DNA from: Niveispirillum sp943370215
GTDB taxonomy: Bacteria > Pseudomonadota > Alphaproteobacteria > Azospirillales > Azospirillaceae
NCBI GenBank assembly: GCA_943370215.1
Contig: CALRQC020000013.1
Span: 1-64,000, forward strand
Length of the DNA: 64,000 nt
Reading direction: 5' to 3'
Positions 1-8,783 of the stretch are shown here, in pieces (positions within the stretch are counted from its first letter, which is position 1; each line of letters starts with the position of its first letter). Both the position numbers and the translations under genes were made by a program. Below the pieces are notes generated by a model, which was not told the origin of the DNA, made no database searches, and saw only the letters and a list, made by a program, of their open reading frames with translations.

Positions 1-110
1 CTTGCCCTTGCCCTTGCCCTTGCCCTTGCCCTTGCCCTTGCCCTTGCCCTTGCCCTTGCCCTTGCCCTTGCCCTTGCCCTTGCCCTTGCCCTTGCCCTTG
101 CCCTTGCCCT
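1..110. repeat. CTTGCC hexanucleotide tandem repeat
   Basis: A perfect tandem array of the 6-base unit CTTGCC, a little over 18 copies, runs from the window edge to position 110 and may extend beyond the window. In one frame it would encode alternating Leu-Pro and on the other strand alternating Gly-Lys, but no credible gene is attached to either reading here. Such arrays change length by slippage. Confidence 0.95.
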
Positions 111-952
111 TTGCCGTCTGGCTTGGCAGACGGGGTTCCATTAAGGGGGGAGGGCAATCCGCATTGGGTGTTATTTCCTTGCGCAACGGCTATGTGCCAT
201 GGAGCAAAGGTTAATGTGGCGATGAGCGAAATCGCAGAAAGGCGTGATTTATTTGTTGTCATAATCTATTATCTCCAATCATTTATGGATTAAATGAGAG
301 TGGAATCGATCATTTTATTAACGAATACTAGATTGAACGCAGCCTGTTTTCCAAAAAACATGGTACAGTCCTTATAGTGTATTCATTTTAATCGTTGGTT
401 ATATGCTATATGGGTAATATACTTTTGGGCAAGTGCAATTTTCTTCTTATGGTGGAGGTAATGCGGAGGTGCTGGTTTAAAATTCTCACCATCAACCATC
501 ACCTCCCCCTAATCGTGTGGTGATAAGAACAAAAATCTTCGAATAGTTGTTTCTTGTATTCAACAATCAGGCTTTGTGGTTGATGGCATCTGAGGCGGCG
601 CCATTTATACGATGTCCTGACTATCGGAACCGTTTAGCGGCGCAAGAAGCGCCGGCGCGATCATCCGACCGCTTGACTGACACCGCACGCGCAACGGTGG
701 CTGCCGTACCCAATTCCGGGGCGCTCCTCTCACCGGGATTGGACGGGGAGGGTGAGCTATCACCGCCTGTAGACAAGTTTGCTCGCTGAGGGACCAAGGC
801 TGTTGAGCCCCCGAAAAGGGATCGGGCAGCATCCTCCGAACACTGCCCCATATCAGGGCATTGGTATTGGCAGACTTGTTTGCCAACAGGGCGTTACCGC
901 CAATTAAAGGATTGTTTGGAGCGGTTGTGCGGCCGGCTGTATGACCCGAACT
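111..952. other. Gap without a convincing gene
   Basis: About 840 bases hold no supported gene. Positions 200-540 are AT-rich compared with the rest of the window. Positions 590-900 are GC-rich and open in several frames on both strands at once, with no recognisable protein, which is how non-coding GC-rich DNA looks. The AT-rich part could be horizontally acquired or regulatory; I see no promoter, RNA or inverted repeat I would defend. Confidence 0.5.
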
Positions 953-1339
953 TTATAAATTGAGGCCGATTTTTTGTCCCAGGATGATGACGGCCAGCGA
1001 AATCCCGAAATAACCCAAGACAGAGCTCCGGAATGGATGTCTGATCGTAAAGTCAGACATATACCAAAGGTGGGCAATGATAAGGCCACCGATCATTCCC
1101 AGCCAGGATAGAGGCGGGAGGACATTGAATTTTTCAGCCAGTTTCATCAAAAAAACACCGGAGAAGACGGCTATTAATAGCCATGCCGGCCATAGGATGA
1201 TGAACCACAGGCCACGCCCCCGGGATGTGCTATGGATGATGCGATTGGCAAGTTCCTCCCCTCTTTCCTGCGAACGCCTGTCGATATGATTGTTGATGGA
1301 TCGACCTGCTTTTTCCAAATCCCGGATATTGTAACCCAT
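953..1339 (-). CDS. Small hypothetical membrane protein
   Basis: A 128-residue protein of unknown function. Its first 40 residues are charged and hydrophilic. Three hydrophobic segments follow, at about residues 43-65, 75-92 and 108-125, which suggests a three-pass inner-membrane protein. The codons are less GC-rich than in the downstream core genes, as in the rest of the first 2 kb, so this may be accessory DNA. No family was recognised. The hydropathy pattern is the main evidence that it is real. Confidence 0.55.
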   Translation of the reverse strand: MGYNIRDLEKAGRSINNHIDRRSQERGEELANRIIHSTSRGRGLWFIILWPAWLLIAVFSGVFLMKLAEKFNVLPPLSWLGMIGGLIIAHLWYMSDFTIRHPFRSSVLGYFGISLAVIILGQKIGLNL

Positions 1340-1370
1340 TACTTTTTCTCCCTGTTCGATATATCATATT

Positions 1371-1559
1371 TTAACCACTATGCTTTGATCGGGAGTGACC
1401 ACAATTTTCACACCATTGTGCATTATTTTTATCTTTCACTTTGAAGCTTGTGCACGAGCAAAATTTCATCGTGCATTTCCCCATAGTCTCCCGGATGCGA
1501 TTTTCGTCATCATCGTTCTCGCAAACCGAAGCTATTCGGAAAAGGATGTCGTCGGGCAT
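1371..1559 (-). CDS. Cys-rich zinc-finger-like microprotein
   Basis: A 62-codon frame ends in a compact Cys/His module: CSC, then WCENCGHSRSKH, giving a CxC...CxxCxH...H arrangement typical of a small zinc-binding knuckle. Two starts are possible. The upstream ATG gives 62 residues. An internal ATG at 1484 gives 37 residues and has GGGAG about 8 bases upstream, so the shorter form is attractive. Function is unknown. It lies upstream of the small membrane protein on the same strand, 31 bases away, so the two could be co-transcribed. Confidence 0.45.
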   Translation of the reverse strand: MPDDILFRIASVCENDDDENRIRETMGKCTMKFCSCTSFKVKDKNNAQWCENCGHSRSKHSG

Positions 1560-1934
1560 GTCATGCTTCCCGTAAAAGAATATGTTTATTTTATAATTTT
1601 CTTCTTAAAGTAATATGTTGTCGAGATAAATTTTGATCGAGGTTGTCCCATCTTCTTTATCTCGGTTGTCGAAGCGTGATTGCGTCCGGGCAGGGGGCTG
1701 CATGGCCATGATGGCGGGCCCGGTGCTTGGGGGGGGGGGGGGAAGATCAGGCGTTATGCCCCATCGTGCTTTAGCATAAGGGGCAATTCCCGTTGCATCC
1801 CGCTGCCTGCTTCTCCCCGGCTATGCGGCATAGTGATCATGTGGGCAGGGAAAACGCCAAAGGGCCAACCGGCGATGCTGGTTGGCGACGACAGAGAAAT
1901 TATGATGATTTATCAAGGCCCCGTTAGGGAAAAT
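1560..1934. other. Gap before tRNA-Ser, no gene seen
   Basis: No supported gene lies here. The stretch is AT-rich up to about 1680 and then GC-rich. It contains a homopolymeric G tract at 1729-1742. Overlapping short open frames on both strands around 1680-2048 run through the tRNA and are not credible. Confidence 0.5.
1729..1742. repeat. Homopolymer of 14 G
   Basis: Fourteen consecutive G residues in an intergenic position. Such tracts are slippage-prone and also a common place for sequencing or assembly length errors. No gene is fused to it, so phase variation cannot be argued from this sequence. Confidence 0.9.
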
Positions 1935-2026
1935 GGCGGAGGGGATGAGATTCGAACTCACGATACGCTTTTGACGTATACCCGCTTTCCAGGCGAGCGC
2001 CTTCAACCACTCGGCCACCCCTCCGC
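1935..2026 (-). tRNA. tRNA-Ser (anticodon GGA)
   Basis: Read on the minus strand, the gene has a 7-bp acceptor stem GCGGAGG/CCTCCGC, a D arm with TGGCCGAGTGG, an anticodon loop CTGGAAA with GGA centred, a long variable arm (GTATACG/CGTATCG region) and a T loop GTTCGAATC. The long class II variable arm and GGA anticodon identify a serine tRNA reading UCC/UCU. CCA is not encoded. It precedes the DUF4269-yggS region, which lies further upstream on the same strand. Confidence 0.95.
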
Positions 2027-2087
2027 ACTGGAGCGGCGCGGAACATAGTCATCTCCGCTCCGCCATGCAAGCATTCTGTTGCGAAAT

Positions 2088-2678
2088 TCAGAAAAATTTC
2101 TGCATATCGTTTAATTTCAAACCCTTAAGATCCATCTCCGACCGGCTTTCCAGTGCCAGCAGCGCTTGATACGGGTCTCCGGGCAGGTCAAACAGGGTGG
2201 CAAAGGCGGGTTCGGTCTTCAGGCCGGCGGCCTTCAACCGCCGGATCGCCGCCTTTGCCGCCGGGTACAGGGCCAGCAAGCGCGCCTCCACCAGCATATG
2301 TCGCCAGGCCATCTGGCGTTCCACCGGCAGGGCCTGGGCGAAGATTTCCACCGGCCAGCCCCCTGCGGTGAAACCCGCCACCAGGGCGGGGCCGTCGATG
2401 AAATCACCCAGCCGGCGATAATAGTCCGGCAGGGTGCTGAACAGGCCGTCCAGCCGCGGGATCAGGGCTGCAGGGTCGGGGGCTGCCACCAGGATATCCA
2501 GGTCAGAGCCAGCCCCCTGAATATCCAGCGGCACGGTACCGGCCAGAACCGCATCCAGCGGGGCCAGCCGGCCCAACAGGTCATGGCGGACCAGCACCGC
2601 ATGGGCGCGGCGCTGGTCTTCGCTGCCCTGGGCCAGATAATCCAGCCGGCGGAAATCAGGCAGGGCGGCGTCAGCCAT
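2088..2678 (-). CDS. DUF4269 family nucleotidyltransferase-like protein
   Basis: A 196-residue protein matching the DUF4269 family. The segment around residues 45-65 (GTVPLDI, then GSDLDILV) is the Gly-Ser-Asp-x-Asp signature of the nucleotidyltransferase fold, and the rest has the family features FIDGPAL, PVEIFAQ and the ALYPAAKAAIRRLKAAGLKTEP region. Substrate is unknown. Its start overlaps the end of yggS by 8 bases, so the two are probably translated from one message. Confidence 0.8.
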   Translation of the reverse strand: MADAALPDFRRLDYLAQGSEDQRRAHAVLVRHDLLGRLAPLDAVLAGTVPLDIQGAGSDLDILVAAPDPAALIPRLDGLFSTLPDYYRRLGDFIDGPALVAGFTAGGWPVEIFAQALPVERQMAWRHMLVEARLLALYPAAKAAIRRLKAAGLKTEPAFATLFDLPGDPYQALLALESRSEMDLKGLKLNDMQKFF

Positions 2679-3399
2679 GCGCCTCTTCGGATTCGGCGGT
2701 GTGCTTCACCCGTTCGCCGAAAATGGCGGTGCCGACACGGACATAGGTGGCACCCAGCCGGGTCGCCAGCTCGTAATCCCCGCTCATCCCCATGGAGATT
2801 TCCGGGATGTTGCTGCGCCGGGCCAGTTCCGCCAGCAGGGCGAAATGCAGCGATGCTTCCTCATCCACCGGCGGGATGCACATCAGACCGGATATGGTCA
2901 GCCCGTGCTGGTCACGGCACTCGGCCAGGAAGGCGGGCAGTTCCGCCGGGGTGACGCCGGCCTTCTGCGGCTCCTCCCCCGTATTCACCTCCACGAACAG
3001 GCGCGGCAGGCGGCCCTGGCGGCGGCCTTCCTCGGCCAGGGCCGCCGCCAGCTTGGGCCGGTCCAGGGTCTGAATCACGTCGAACAGGGCGACGGCTTCC
3101 TTCACCTTGTTGGTCTGCAGCGGGCCGATCAGGTGCAGTTCGATATCCGCATAACGTTCCCGCAGGGAAGGGAACTTGGCCTTGGCCTCCTGCACCCGGT
3201 TTTCGCCGAACACGCGCTGGCCGGCCGCCAGGGCTGCTTCCAGCCTTTCCAGCGGCTGCACCTTGGAGACGGCGATCAGGGTGACGGCATCCGGCCGGCG
3301 GCCGACGCTTTCCGCCTGGGCGGCAATGGCGCTGCGGATGGCAGACAGGTTGGCGGCGATATCCTGCTGCATGTCGGGGAGGGCGGAATTCTGGCTCAT
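2671..3399 (-). CDS. yggS: YggS family pyridoxal-phosphate homeostasis protein
   Basis: A 242-residue protein of the YggS/PLPBP family. It binds pyridoxal 5'-phosphate through a Schiff base and helps balance free PLP and amino acid pools. The PLP lysine lies in IAVSKVQ (about residue 46), followed by FGENRVQEA, the LHLIGPLQTNK segment, the EVNTGEEPQKAG motif, GLMCIPP and the C-terminal SMGMSGDYELA phosphate-binding stretch, all diagnostic. An ATG at 3399 is preferred over the in-frame TTG three codons upstream. It heads a two-gene unit with the DUF4269 gene. Confidence 0.95.
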   Translation of the reverse strand: MSQNSALPDMQQDIAANLSAIRSAIAAQAESVGRRPDAVTLIAVSKVQPLERLEAALAAGQRVFGENRVQEAKAKFPSLRERYADIELHLIGPLQTNKVKEAVALFDVIQTLDRPKLAAALAEEGRRQGRLPRLFVEVNTGEEPQKAGVTPAELPAFLAECRDQHGLTISGLMCIPPVDEEASLHFALLAELARRSNIPEISMGMSGDYELATRLGATYVRVGTAIFGERVKHTAESEEAHG

Positions 3400-3557
3400 C
3401 TGCTGCAACCTGCTGGTACCGGATGGGGGTGGGGCGGGCGGTTCCCCCTTGCGGGGTTGCCAATCCGGCCCGGATGCGCCACCTCTGCCATATTCCTGCC
3501 GGATCGGCCACCTAGTCCGTTACAACCAAGCCCGTCAAAATCACCGGAAGCAGAACC

Positions 3558-4640
3558 TTGACCCAGACGACGCCCCGCCGTGCCGCCCGCCTTGCACTGC
3601 TCGCCGCCGCCCTGATCGGGGGCTGCCTGCCGGCCGCTGCCGCCGATGGCATCCAGTTCGACTGGCACGCACTGGCAGAGGTGACGGGGGTGCGGGCCAC
3701 CAATGCGCCGCGCGGCAGTGGTGACGGCTGGAATGCCTATGGGGGCTATGCCCTGACGGGTGACGGCACCGTCACCACCGATAGCGGCCTGTCCTATGGG
3801 CTTTCCGCCACCATCGGTTCCGGCGATTACGAGAAAAGCCACGACCGGGTGGGCAATAATGCCGACCTGACGGTCAATGAAGCCTATCTGCATGTCACGT
3901 CTGCCTGGGGGCGGCTGCGGCTGGGGGATGAGGATGGGGCCGCCAAGCGGGCGGTGGACCTGCTGCCCCTGCTGGCCGGCGGGCAGGTGGATGGATTCTG
4001 GAACCATACGGCGGGTGCTGCCCCCTATTGGAGCCATCTGGGCCGCGACAGCGATGATGCCACCAAGGTGCTGTATGAGACGCCACGGGTGATGGGCCTG
4101 CGGGCTGGTGTCTCCTATGCCTGGAAGCGGCAGAGCCTGGTGGAGGATATCAAGAAGCCCTCCGCCATCGCGCCTGAGCGCGACCTGTGGGAATTCGGCC
4201 TGAATTACCAGGGCGACTGGCGGGCTTTCTCCTATGAGCTGGCAGCCGGCTATGTACGCGGCGATGCCGGGGCTGCCGGCCTCCATGATACGGAAAGCCT
4301 GAAGCTGGCCGGCTTGCTGCTCTATGGCGGCTTCTCCGCCGGCATCGTCTGGACCGATGATGGCAAGAGCGGCCAGCCTGTCGGCATCTCCTCCAGCCGG
4401 GGCTATACGGTGACCGGCGGCTATGAGAACGGCCCCTATGCGCTGTCTGTCTGGCGGCAAGCCAGCGAGTGCGGGCAGGTGGAGGATTACGAGGCTTACG
4501 GCATGGGCCTGTCCTGGCGCTTCTACAAGCAGACCTCGCTTGGCTTCGATCTGGTGCGCTATGATGCCGACCGGCTGCCCGGTTTCGGGGGCAGCGCCAA
4601 GGGCTGGACAGGGGCCTTGACCCTGCAGACGCGGATTTAA
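3558..4640 (+). CDS. Outer membrane porin
   Basis: A 360-residue porin of the Gram-negative porin type (porin_4-like). It begins at TTG and carries an Arg-rich, hydrophobic signal peptide ending near residue 29 (LPAAAA). The mature part alternates short amphipathic strands rich in Gly, Tyr and Trp, has porin segments such as GRLRLGDEDGAAKRAVDLLP and SYAWKRQSLVEDIKK, and ends RI rather than with an aromatic residue. It would form a beta-barrel pore for small hydrophilic solutes. It is transcribed divergently from yggS and convergently with the XRE regulator. Confidence 0.85.
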   Translation: MTQTTPRRAARLALLAAALIGGCLPAAAADGIQFDWHALAEVTGVRATNAPRGSGDGWNAYGGYALTGDGTVTTDSGLSYGLSATIGSGDYEKSHDRVGNNADLTVNEAYLHVTSAWGRLRLGDEDGAAKRAVDLLPLLAGGQVDGFWNHTAGAAPYWSHLGRDSDDATKVLYETPRVMGLRAGVSYAWKRQSLVEDIKKPSAIAPERDLWEFGLNYQGDWRAFSYELAAGYVRGDAGAAGLHDTESLKLAGLLLYGGFSAGIVWTDDGKSGQPVGISSSRGYTVTGGYENGPYALSVWRQASECGQVEDYEAYGMGLSWRFYKQTSLGFDLVRYDADRLPGFGGSAKGWTGALTLQTRI

Positions 4641-4655
4641 GGGGCTCCCGCGCCC

Positions 4656-5021
4656 CTACCCCTTCTTCTCATGCCGGCGCAGGATGGCCAGCAGGCTGGC
4701 CAGCTCATGCGGGGTCAGCAGGTTGATATGGCGGGCCATCAGGTTGGCCGCCAGCGTATGGTCGGGTGACAGGCCGCCGGTATCCACCAGCACGCGCGGA
4801 TCGCTGATGGCGGCCAGCCGCTCCATCTCCTCCGCCTCGTCCCAGATCAGGCCGAAATAGGTGCAGATCTGGCGCAGCAGCATGGGCGAGGGCAGGCCCT
4901 TGCGCCCATGTTCCAGGGCCGACAGATAGGCGGAACTGATTTCCAGTTCCGCCGCCATCTCTTTCAGGCTTACGCCTTTGCGGGCACGCAGGCTGCGGAT
5001 ACGGTCACCAAACGGGGTCAT
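4656..5021 (-). CDS. XRE family transcriptional regulator
   Basis: A 121-residue DNA-binding protein. Residues 6-62 form a Cro/C1-type helix-turn-helix: FGDRIRSLRARKGVSLKEMA, then SSAYLSALEHGRKG as recognition helix region. The C-terminal half is helical (TPHELASLLAILRRHE) and may dimerise. It lies 49 bases downstream of the HEAGH-containing protein on the same strand, so the two are likely one operon, reminiscent of XRE/ImmA-IrrE-type metalloprotease pairs. Targets are unknown. Confidence 0.85.
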   Translation of the reverse strand: MTPFGDRIRSLRARKGVSLKEMAAELEISSAYLSALEHGRKGLPSPMLLRQICTYFGLIWDEAEEMERLAAISDPRVLVDTGGLSPDHTLAANLMARHINLLTPHELASLLAILRRHEKKG

Positions 5022-5070
5022 GGGGCCTTGGTCTCTGGCGTCATCACTCCCAACAGATAGCGCCTGCCCG

Positions 5071-5628
5071 TCAATCCTGCAGCCATTTCGTCATCTGCGG
5101 ATAGGGGGCCAAGCCGTTTTGCTGCAACAATGCCATGATGCCGCAGGGCCCGGTCAGCCCGGCCCGGGCCAGATGGGCGATGCCGAAATAATTGCCGCTG
5201 TCCAGCAGGGAAACGAATTGTTGCTGCTGTTCCGGCTGCATCCGATAGCCACCGGCGAAGAAAATCACCGAGGGGGGCAGGTTCAGGGCCCGCAAGGCCG
5301 CATAGGACCAGGCAATCGCCATGGTTTCCGTATGCTGCAGGGCCAGATGGGCCAGCGGATCATCCAGCCCTGCCAGCAGATCGCGCAGGCTTTCTTCCAG
5401 GTTGGTGCCCAACTGCCCGCGCAGCCGCGCCGGCACGATGGCCATGTGCCCGGCTTCATGCAGCAGATCGCCGGAGACATATAAATGGTCCGGGTCCACC
5501 CGCAGCGCCCCATCCTTGATGGTGACACCGGGCAGGAACCCTTCCGCCCCGAACGGGCCGACCTGTAAGGGCAAGCCGATTTCCCGCAGGAAAGCCACGA
5601 TTGGATCGAAATATTCGCCGGAAAGCAT
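5071..5628 (-). CDS. HExxH-motif putative zinc metalloprotease, unknown family
   Basis: A 185-residue protein with the gluzincin-type motif LLHEAGHMA at about residue 57, where the two His would bind zinc and Glu would be catalytic. A candidate third ligand is the Glu in HTETMAIAWSYAAL, about 40 residues later. The tail GNYFGIAHLARAGLTG resembles small uncharacterised proteobacterial proteins with the same layout. It has no signal peptide or membrane segment and is probably cytoplasmic. Partnership with the downstream XRE gene suggests a regulator-protease pair; substrate unknown. Confidence 0.7.
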   Translation of the reverse strand: MLSGEYFDPIVAFLREIGLPLQVGPFGAEGFLPGVTIKDGALRVDPDHLYVSGDLLHEAGHMAIVPARLRGQLGTNLEESLRDLLAGLDDPLAHLALQHTETMAIAWSYAALRALNLPPSVIFFAGGYRMQPEQQQQFVSLLDSGNYFGIAHLARAGLTGPCGIMALLQQNGLAPYPQMTKWLQD

Positions 5629-5785
5629 ATAAGGGTAGTCCTATGCGAGGTGGTTTTACAACCTTACCGTAAGGATGAGAGACGCGCCAAGCGACCACCT
5701 TGACGCACGGCCCCCTTATCGCTTAAACACGCCGCCCCCTTTTGCTGGCCGCGCGGTTGGCCCCTACCCTTTCCCTTCGAAGGTG

Positions 5786-7051
5786 ATGAAGATGACGGCC
5801 TGCGGTCTTGATTTTGGCACGTCCAATTCCACCCTTGGCATTGCCGGGCACGAGGGGGCGCGGATGATCGCGCTGGAAGGTCGGTATGAGACGCTGCCCA
5901 GTGCCATCTTTTTTGATTTCGAGACGCATCACCCCGCCTTTGGCCGTGCTGCCATCAACGCCTATGTGGCTGGTGGCGAAGGGCGGTTGATGCGGTCGAT
6001 CAAATCGGTGCTGGGGACCAGCCTGATTGATGAAGAAACCCTGCTGGGCCGCCGCCGCGTCGGCTTCCGGGAGGTGATCGGCCTGGTGATCCGGCACATA
6101 AAGGCGACAGCGGAGGCGGCTACGGGCGTGGAACTGACCCGCGTGGTGCATGGCCGTCCGGTGCATTTCGTGGATGGTGACGCTGCTGCCGACGCGCGCG
6201 CCGAGGATGCGCTGGCCGATATCGCGCGGGCCAGCGGGTTCAGCGATGTCAGCTTCCAGTATGAACCCATCGCCGCCGCCTTGGCCTATGAGGCGCAGGT
6301 ATCGCGGGAGGAAATCGCCCTGATCGCCGATATCGGGGGCGGTACGTCTGACTTTTCCATTGTGCGCATTGGCCCGGACCATGCCGCCAAGCCCGACCGG
6401 GCCAGTGATATCCTGGCCAATGAGGGGCTGCGTATCGGCGGTACGGATTTCGACCGGCTGCTGTCGCTGGAAGCGGTGATGCCGCATCTGGGCTATCGAT
6501 CTGCGCTGTTGCGCGACGGGCTGCTGACGCCCAACCATCTGTTCGTCGATCTGGCCACCTGGGCCAAGATCAACTTCCTCTACACACCCGGCGTGCTGGC
6601 CGATGTGCGCCGGCTGACGCGGGAGGCGCGCCGGCCGGAATTGCTGGAACGGCTGGCCACGGTGCTTGAACAGCATCTGGGCCACGCCCTGGCCATGCGG
6701 GTGGAAGAAGGCAAGATCGCCCTGTCGGATCACGAACGGGTGGAAATTGATCTGGCGCTGGTGGAAGCAGGATTGAAGGCCCCCACCACGCGTGACCGGC
6801 TGGGTGTGGCCGTGGCCGACCCGGTGCAGCGCCTGGCCACCCAGACGCGCGAATGCCTGACCCAGGCGGGCTTGCGGGCCGATCAGGTGGATGCCGTGTT
6901 CCTGACCGGCGGTTCCACCCTGCTGCCCGCTGTGCGCGGCGCCATCACCGGGGCCATGCCGGGGGCCCGCATCGTGGAAGGCGACAAGTTTGGCGCCGTC
7001 GGCCTGGGGCTGACGATTGAGGCCAAGCGGCGCTATGGGGCAGCGATCTGA
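5786..7051 (+). CDS. Hsp70 family protein, YegD-like
   Basis: A 421-residue protein with the actin/Hsp70 ATPase fold but lacking the usual peptide-binding and lid domains, as in YegD. The phosphate-1 motif is GLDFGTSNSTLGI near the N-terminus, phosphate-2 is ADIGGGTSDFSIV near residue 185, and the adenosine motif is FLTGGSTLLPAVR near residue 378. It is likely a cytoplasmic chaperone-like ATPase of unknown client. I start it at ATG 5786, 5 bases after a GAAGG; upstream in-frame residues lack family similarity. Divergent from the HExxH gene. Confidence 0.88.
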   Translation: MKMTACGLDFGTSNSTLGIAGHEGARMIALEGRYETLPSAIFFDFETHHPAFGRAAINAYVAGGEGRLMRSIKSVLGTSLIDEETLLGRRRVGFREVIGLVIRHIKATAEAATGVELTRVVHGRPVHFVDGDAAADARAEDALADIARASGFSDVSFQYEPIAAALAYEAQVSREEIALIADIGGGTSDFSIVRIGPDHAAKPDRASDILANEGLRIGGTDFDRLLSLEAVMPHLGYRSALLRDGLLTPNHLFVDLATWAKINFLYTPGVLADVRRLTREARRPELLERLATVLEQHLGHALAMRVEEGKIALSDHERVEIDLALVEAGLKAPTTRDRLGVAVADPVQRLATQTRECLTQAGLRADQVDAVFLTGGSTLLPAVRGAITGAMPGARIVEGDKFGAVGLGLTIEAKRRYGAAI

Positions 7052-7097
7052 TAATACCGGCACCGTTCCCCGGTGCCGGCGCAAGACCGATCCGCCG

Positions 7098-8783
7098 CTA
7101 TCCCGCCCGTACCCTTGCCAGGAAGCCTTCCACCTGATGGGACAGGGCGTCGGCTTCGCGCACCAGTTCGTCAGCGGCGCCCTGCACATCACCGGCCATG
7201 CTGCCGGCCTCTGCCGCCGCCCGTGTCACCTGGCCGATGGTGGTGCTGACATTCTGGGTGCCGGTGGCGGCATGGGCCACCGAACTGGCGATTTCCTGCG
7301 TGGCCGCCCCCTGCTGTTCCACGGCACTGGAAATGGTGGCGACGATGCCGCTGATGCGGTCGATGGTGCCGCCGACACCCCGGATGGCATTGGCGGCATC
7401 GCCGGCGACCGCCTGCATGGCGTTGATCTGGCTGCTGATTTCTTCTGTCGCCTTGGCGGTCTGGTTGGCCAGGGCCTTCACCTCGCTGGCGACCACGGCA
7501 AAGCCCTTGCCGGCCTCCCCCGCCCGCGCCGCCTCAATGGTGGCGTTCAGCGCCAGCAGGTTGGTCTGGCTGGCAATGTCGCTGATCAACCGCACGATCT
7601 CCCCGATGCGGTGTGCCGCATCCACCAGACCGGTGACGGTCTGGTTGGATCGCTCCGCCTCCGCCACGGCATCGCTGGCGATGGTGGCGCTCTCCGCCAC
7701 CCGGCGGCTGATTTCGCGGATGGAGGCGGAAAGCTGCTCGGCGGCGGCGGCCACTGTATTCACATTTTCAGCGGCTTGTTCGGCCGCACCGGCCACAGCC
7801 TCTGACTGGCGGTTCACCTCATTGGCCACGCCGCCCAGCCCCTGCGCCGTGCCGCGCATCCGGTCGGCGGCCCCGCCGACATTGGCCACCACGGCCTGCA
7901 CCCCTTCCTGGAATTCATCGGCCAAGGCCCCCAGGGCGCGGCGCTTCTCCCGCTCCGCCCGTTCTTCCAGGGCCGCCTGTTCGCTGCGCAGCCGTTCCGC
8001 ATCGCGCATGGAACGCTGGAAGACGGAAAGCGCGCGGGCGGTGGCGCCAATTTCATCCCGCCGGCTCTCCCCGGATACTTTCACATCCAGATCGCCATCG
8101 GCCAGCTTGGTCATGGTGGCGATGATCCGGTGCAGCGGCCGGGTGATGCCGGCGATGCCCAGGGCAATGCCCAGCACCAGCACGATGGCGGTACCCGTCA
8201 GCCCCACCGTCAGGGTCACCTGCAGGGCGCTGTCAAACACGGATTCCGCCTCTGCCCTGTCGGCATCCATGGCCTTCTGCACATCGTCGGTGGTGACCAG
8301 CAGCCGGTCCAGCAGGTCGGTCAGCTTGATATCGAACCGGTCCACCAGCACAGCGGCCGCCTGGCTGCCCTTGCCGGCCAGGGCCAGCTTTCGCGCCTGT
8401 TCGACAATTTCCATCATGCGGGAAACGTCCTCGCGCGCATGGTCCAGGTCGGCCTTGCGCTCCGGCAGCAGCTTTTCCACATTATTCAGGTGGGAGGTCA
8501 ATTGATCGCGCTTCAGGGCGATTTCATCCTGCATCGAATCCAGGATGAACGTATCCGTCTCTGCCGCGATCATATAGCCCAGCCGACCGATATCGGTGGC
8601 GGACTCACTGGCGCGCAGGATGGCCTTGCTGGATTCCGACCGGTCCAGCATTTCCTGATAATGGCCGCCGACATGGCGCATCTGCGACAGGGCGTAGAGC
8701 GAGGTGCCGATGGTCAAGGCACCCATCAGGACCAGCGGCAGCACCAGCTTCCAGACGATGGGCAGATTCTTCAGGGCGTTCAT
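7098..8783 (-). CDS. Methyl-accepting chemotaxis protein
   Basis: A 561-residue chemoreceptor. Membrane segment 1 is at about residues 8-30, a four-helix periplasmic sensor domain of about 150 residues follows, and membrane segment 2 lies near 190-212. A HAMP domain (ITRPLHRIIATMTKLADGDL) leads to the cytoplasmic signalling domain, whose tip reads SQTNLLALNATIEAARAGEAG. It would relay periplasmic signals to CheA/CheW. ATG 8783 has GGGAGA just upstream and is preferred to the start 5 codons earlier. No ligand can be inferred. Confidence 0.95.
   Translation of the reverse strand: MNALKNLPIVWKLVLPLVLMGALTIGTSLYALSQMRHVGGHYQEMLDRSESSKAILRASESATDIGRLGYMIAAETDTFILDSMQDEIALKRDQLTSHLNNVEKLLPERKADLDHAREDVSRMMEIVEQARKLALAGKGSQAAAVLVDRFDIKLTDLLDRLLVTTDDVQKAMDADRAEAESVFDSALQVTLTVGLTGTAIVLVLGIALGIAGITRPLHRIIATMTKLADGDLDVKVSGESRRDEIGATARALSVFQRSMRDAERLRSEQAALEERAEREKRRALGALADEFQEGVQAVVANVGGAADRMRGTAQGLGGVANEVNRQSEAVAGAAEQAAENVNTVAAAAEQLSASIREISRRVAESATIASDAVAEAERSNQTVTGLVDAAHRIGEIVRLISDIASQTNLLALNATIEAARAGEAGKGFAVVASEVKALANQTAKATEEISSQINAMQAVAGDAANAIRGVGGTIDRISGIVATISSAVEQQGAATQEIASSVAHAATGTQNVSTTIGQVTRAAAEAGSMAGDVQGAADELVREADALSHQVEGFLARVRAG

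Noticed and set aside
2..214. An open frame encoding a Leu-Pro repeat from the hexanucleotide array
   Set aside because: The frame exists only because the repeat has no stop; the downstream part has no coding features.
547..886. Overlapping short open frames on both strands
   Set aside because: All frames are open because of GC richness; no ribosome site, family or codon bias supports one.
5723..7192. A 489-codon open frame opposite the Hsp70-like gene
   Set aside because: Antisense shadow; the ATPase motifs are on the plus strand.
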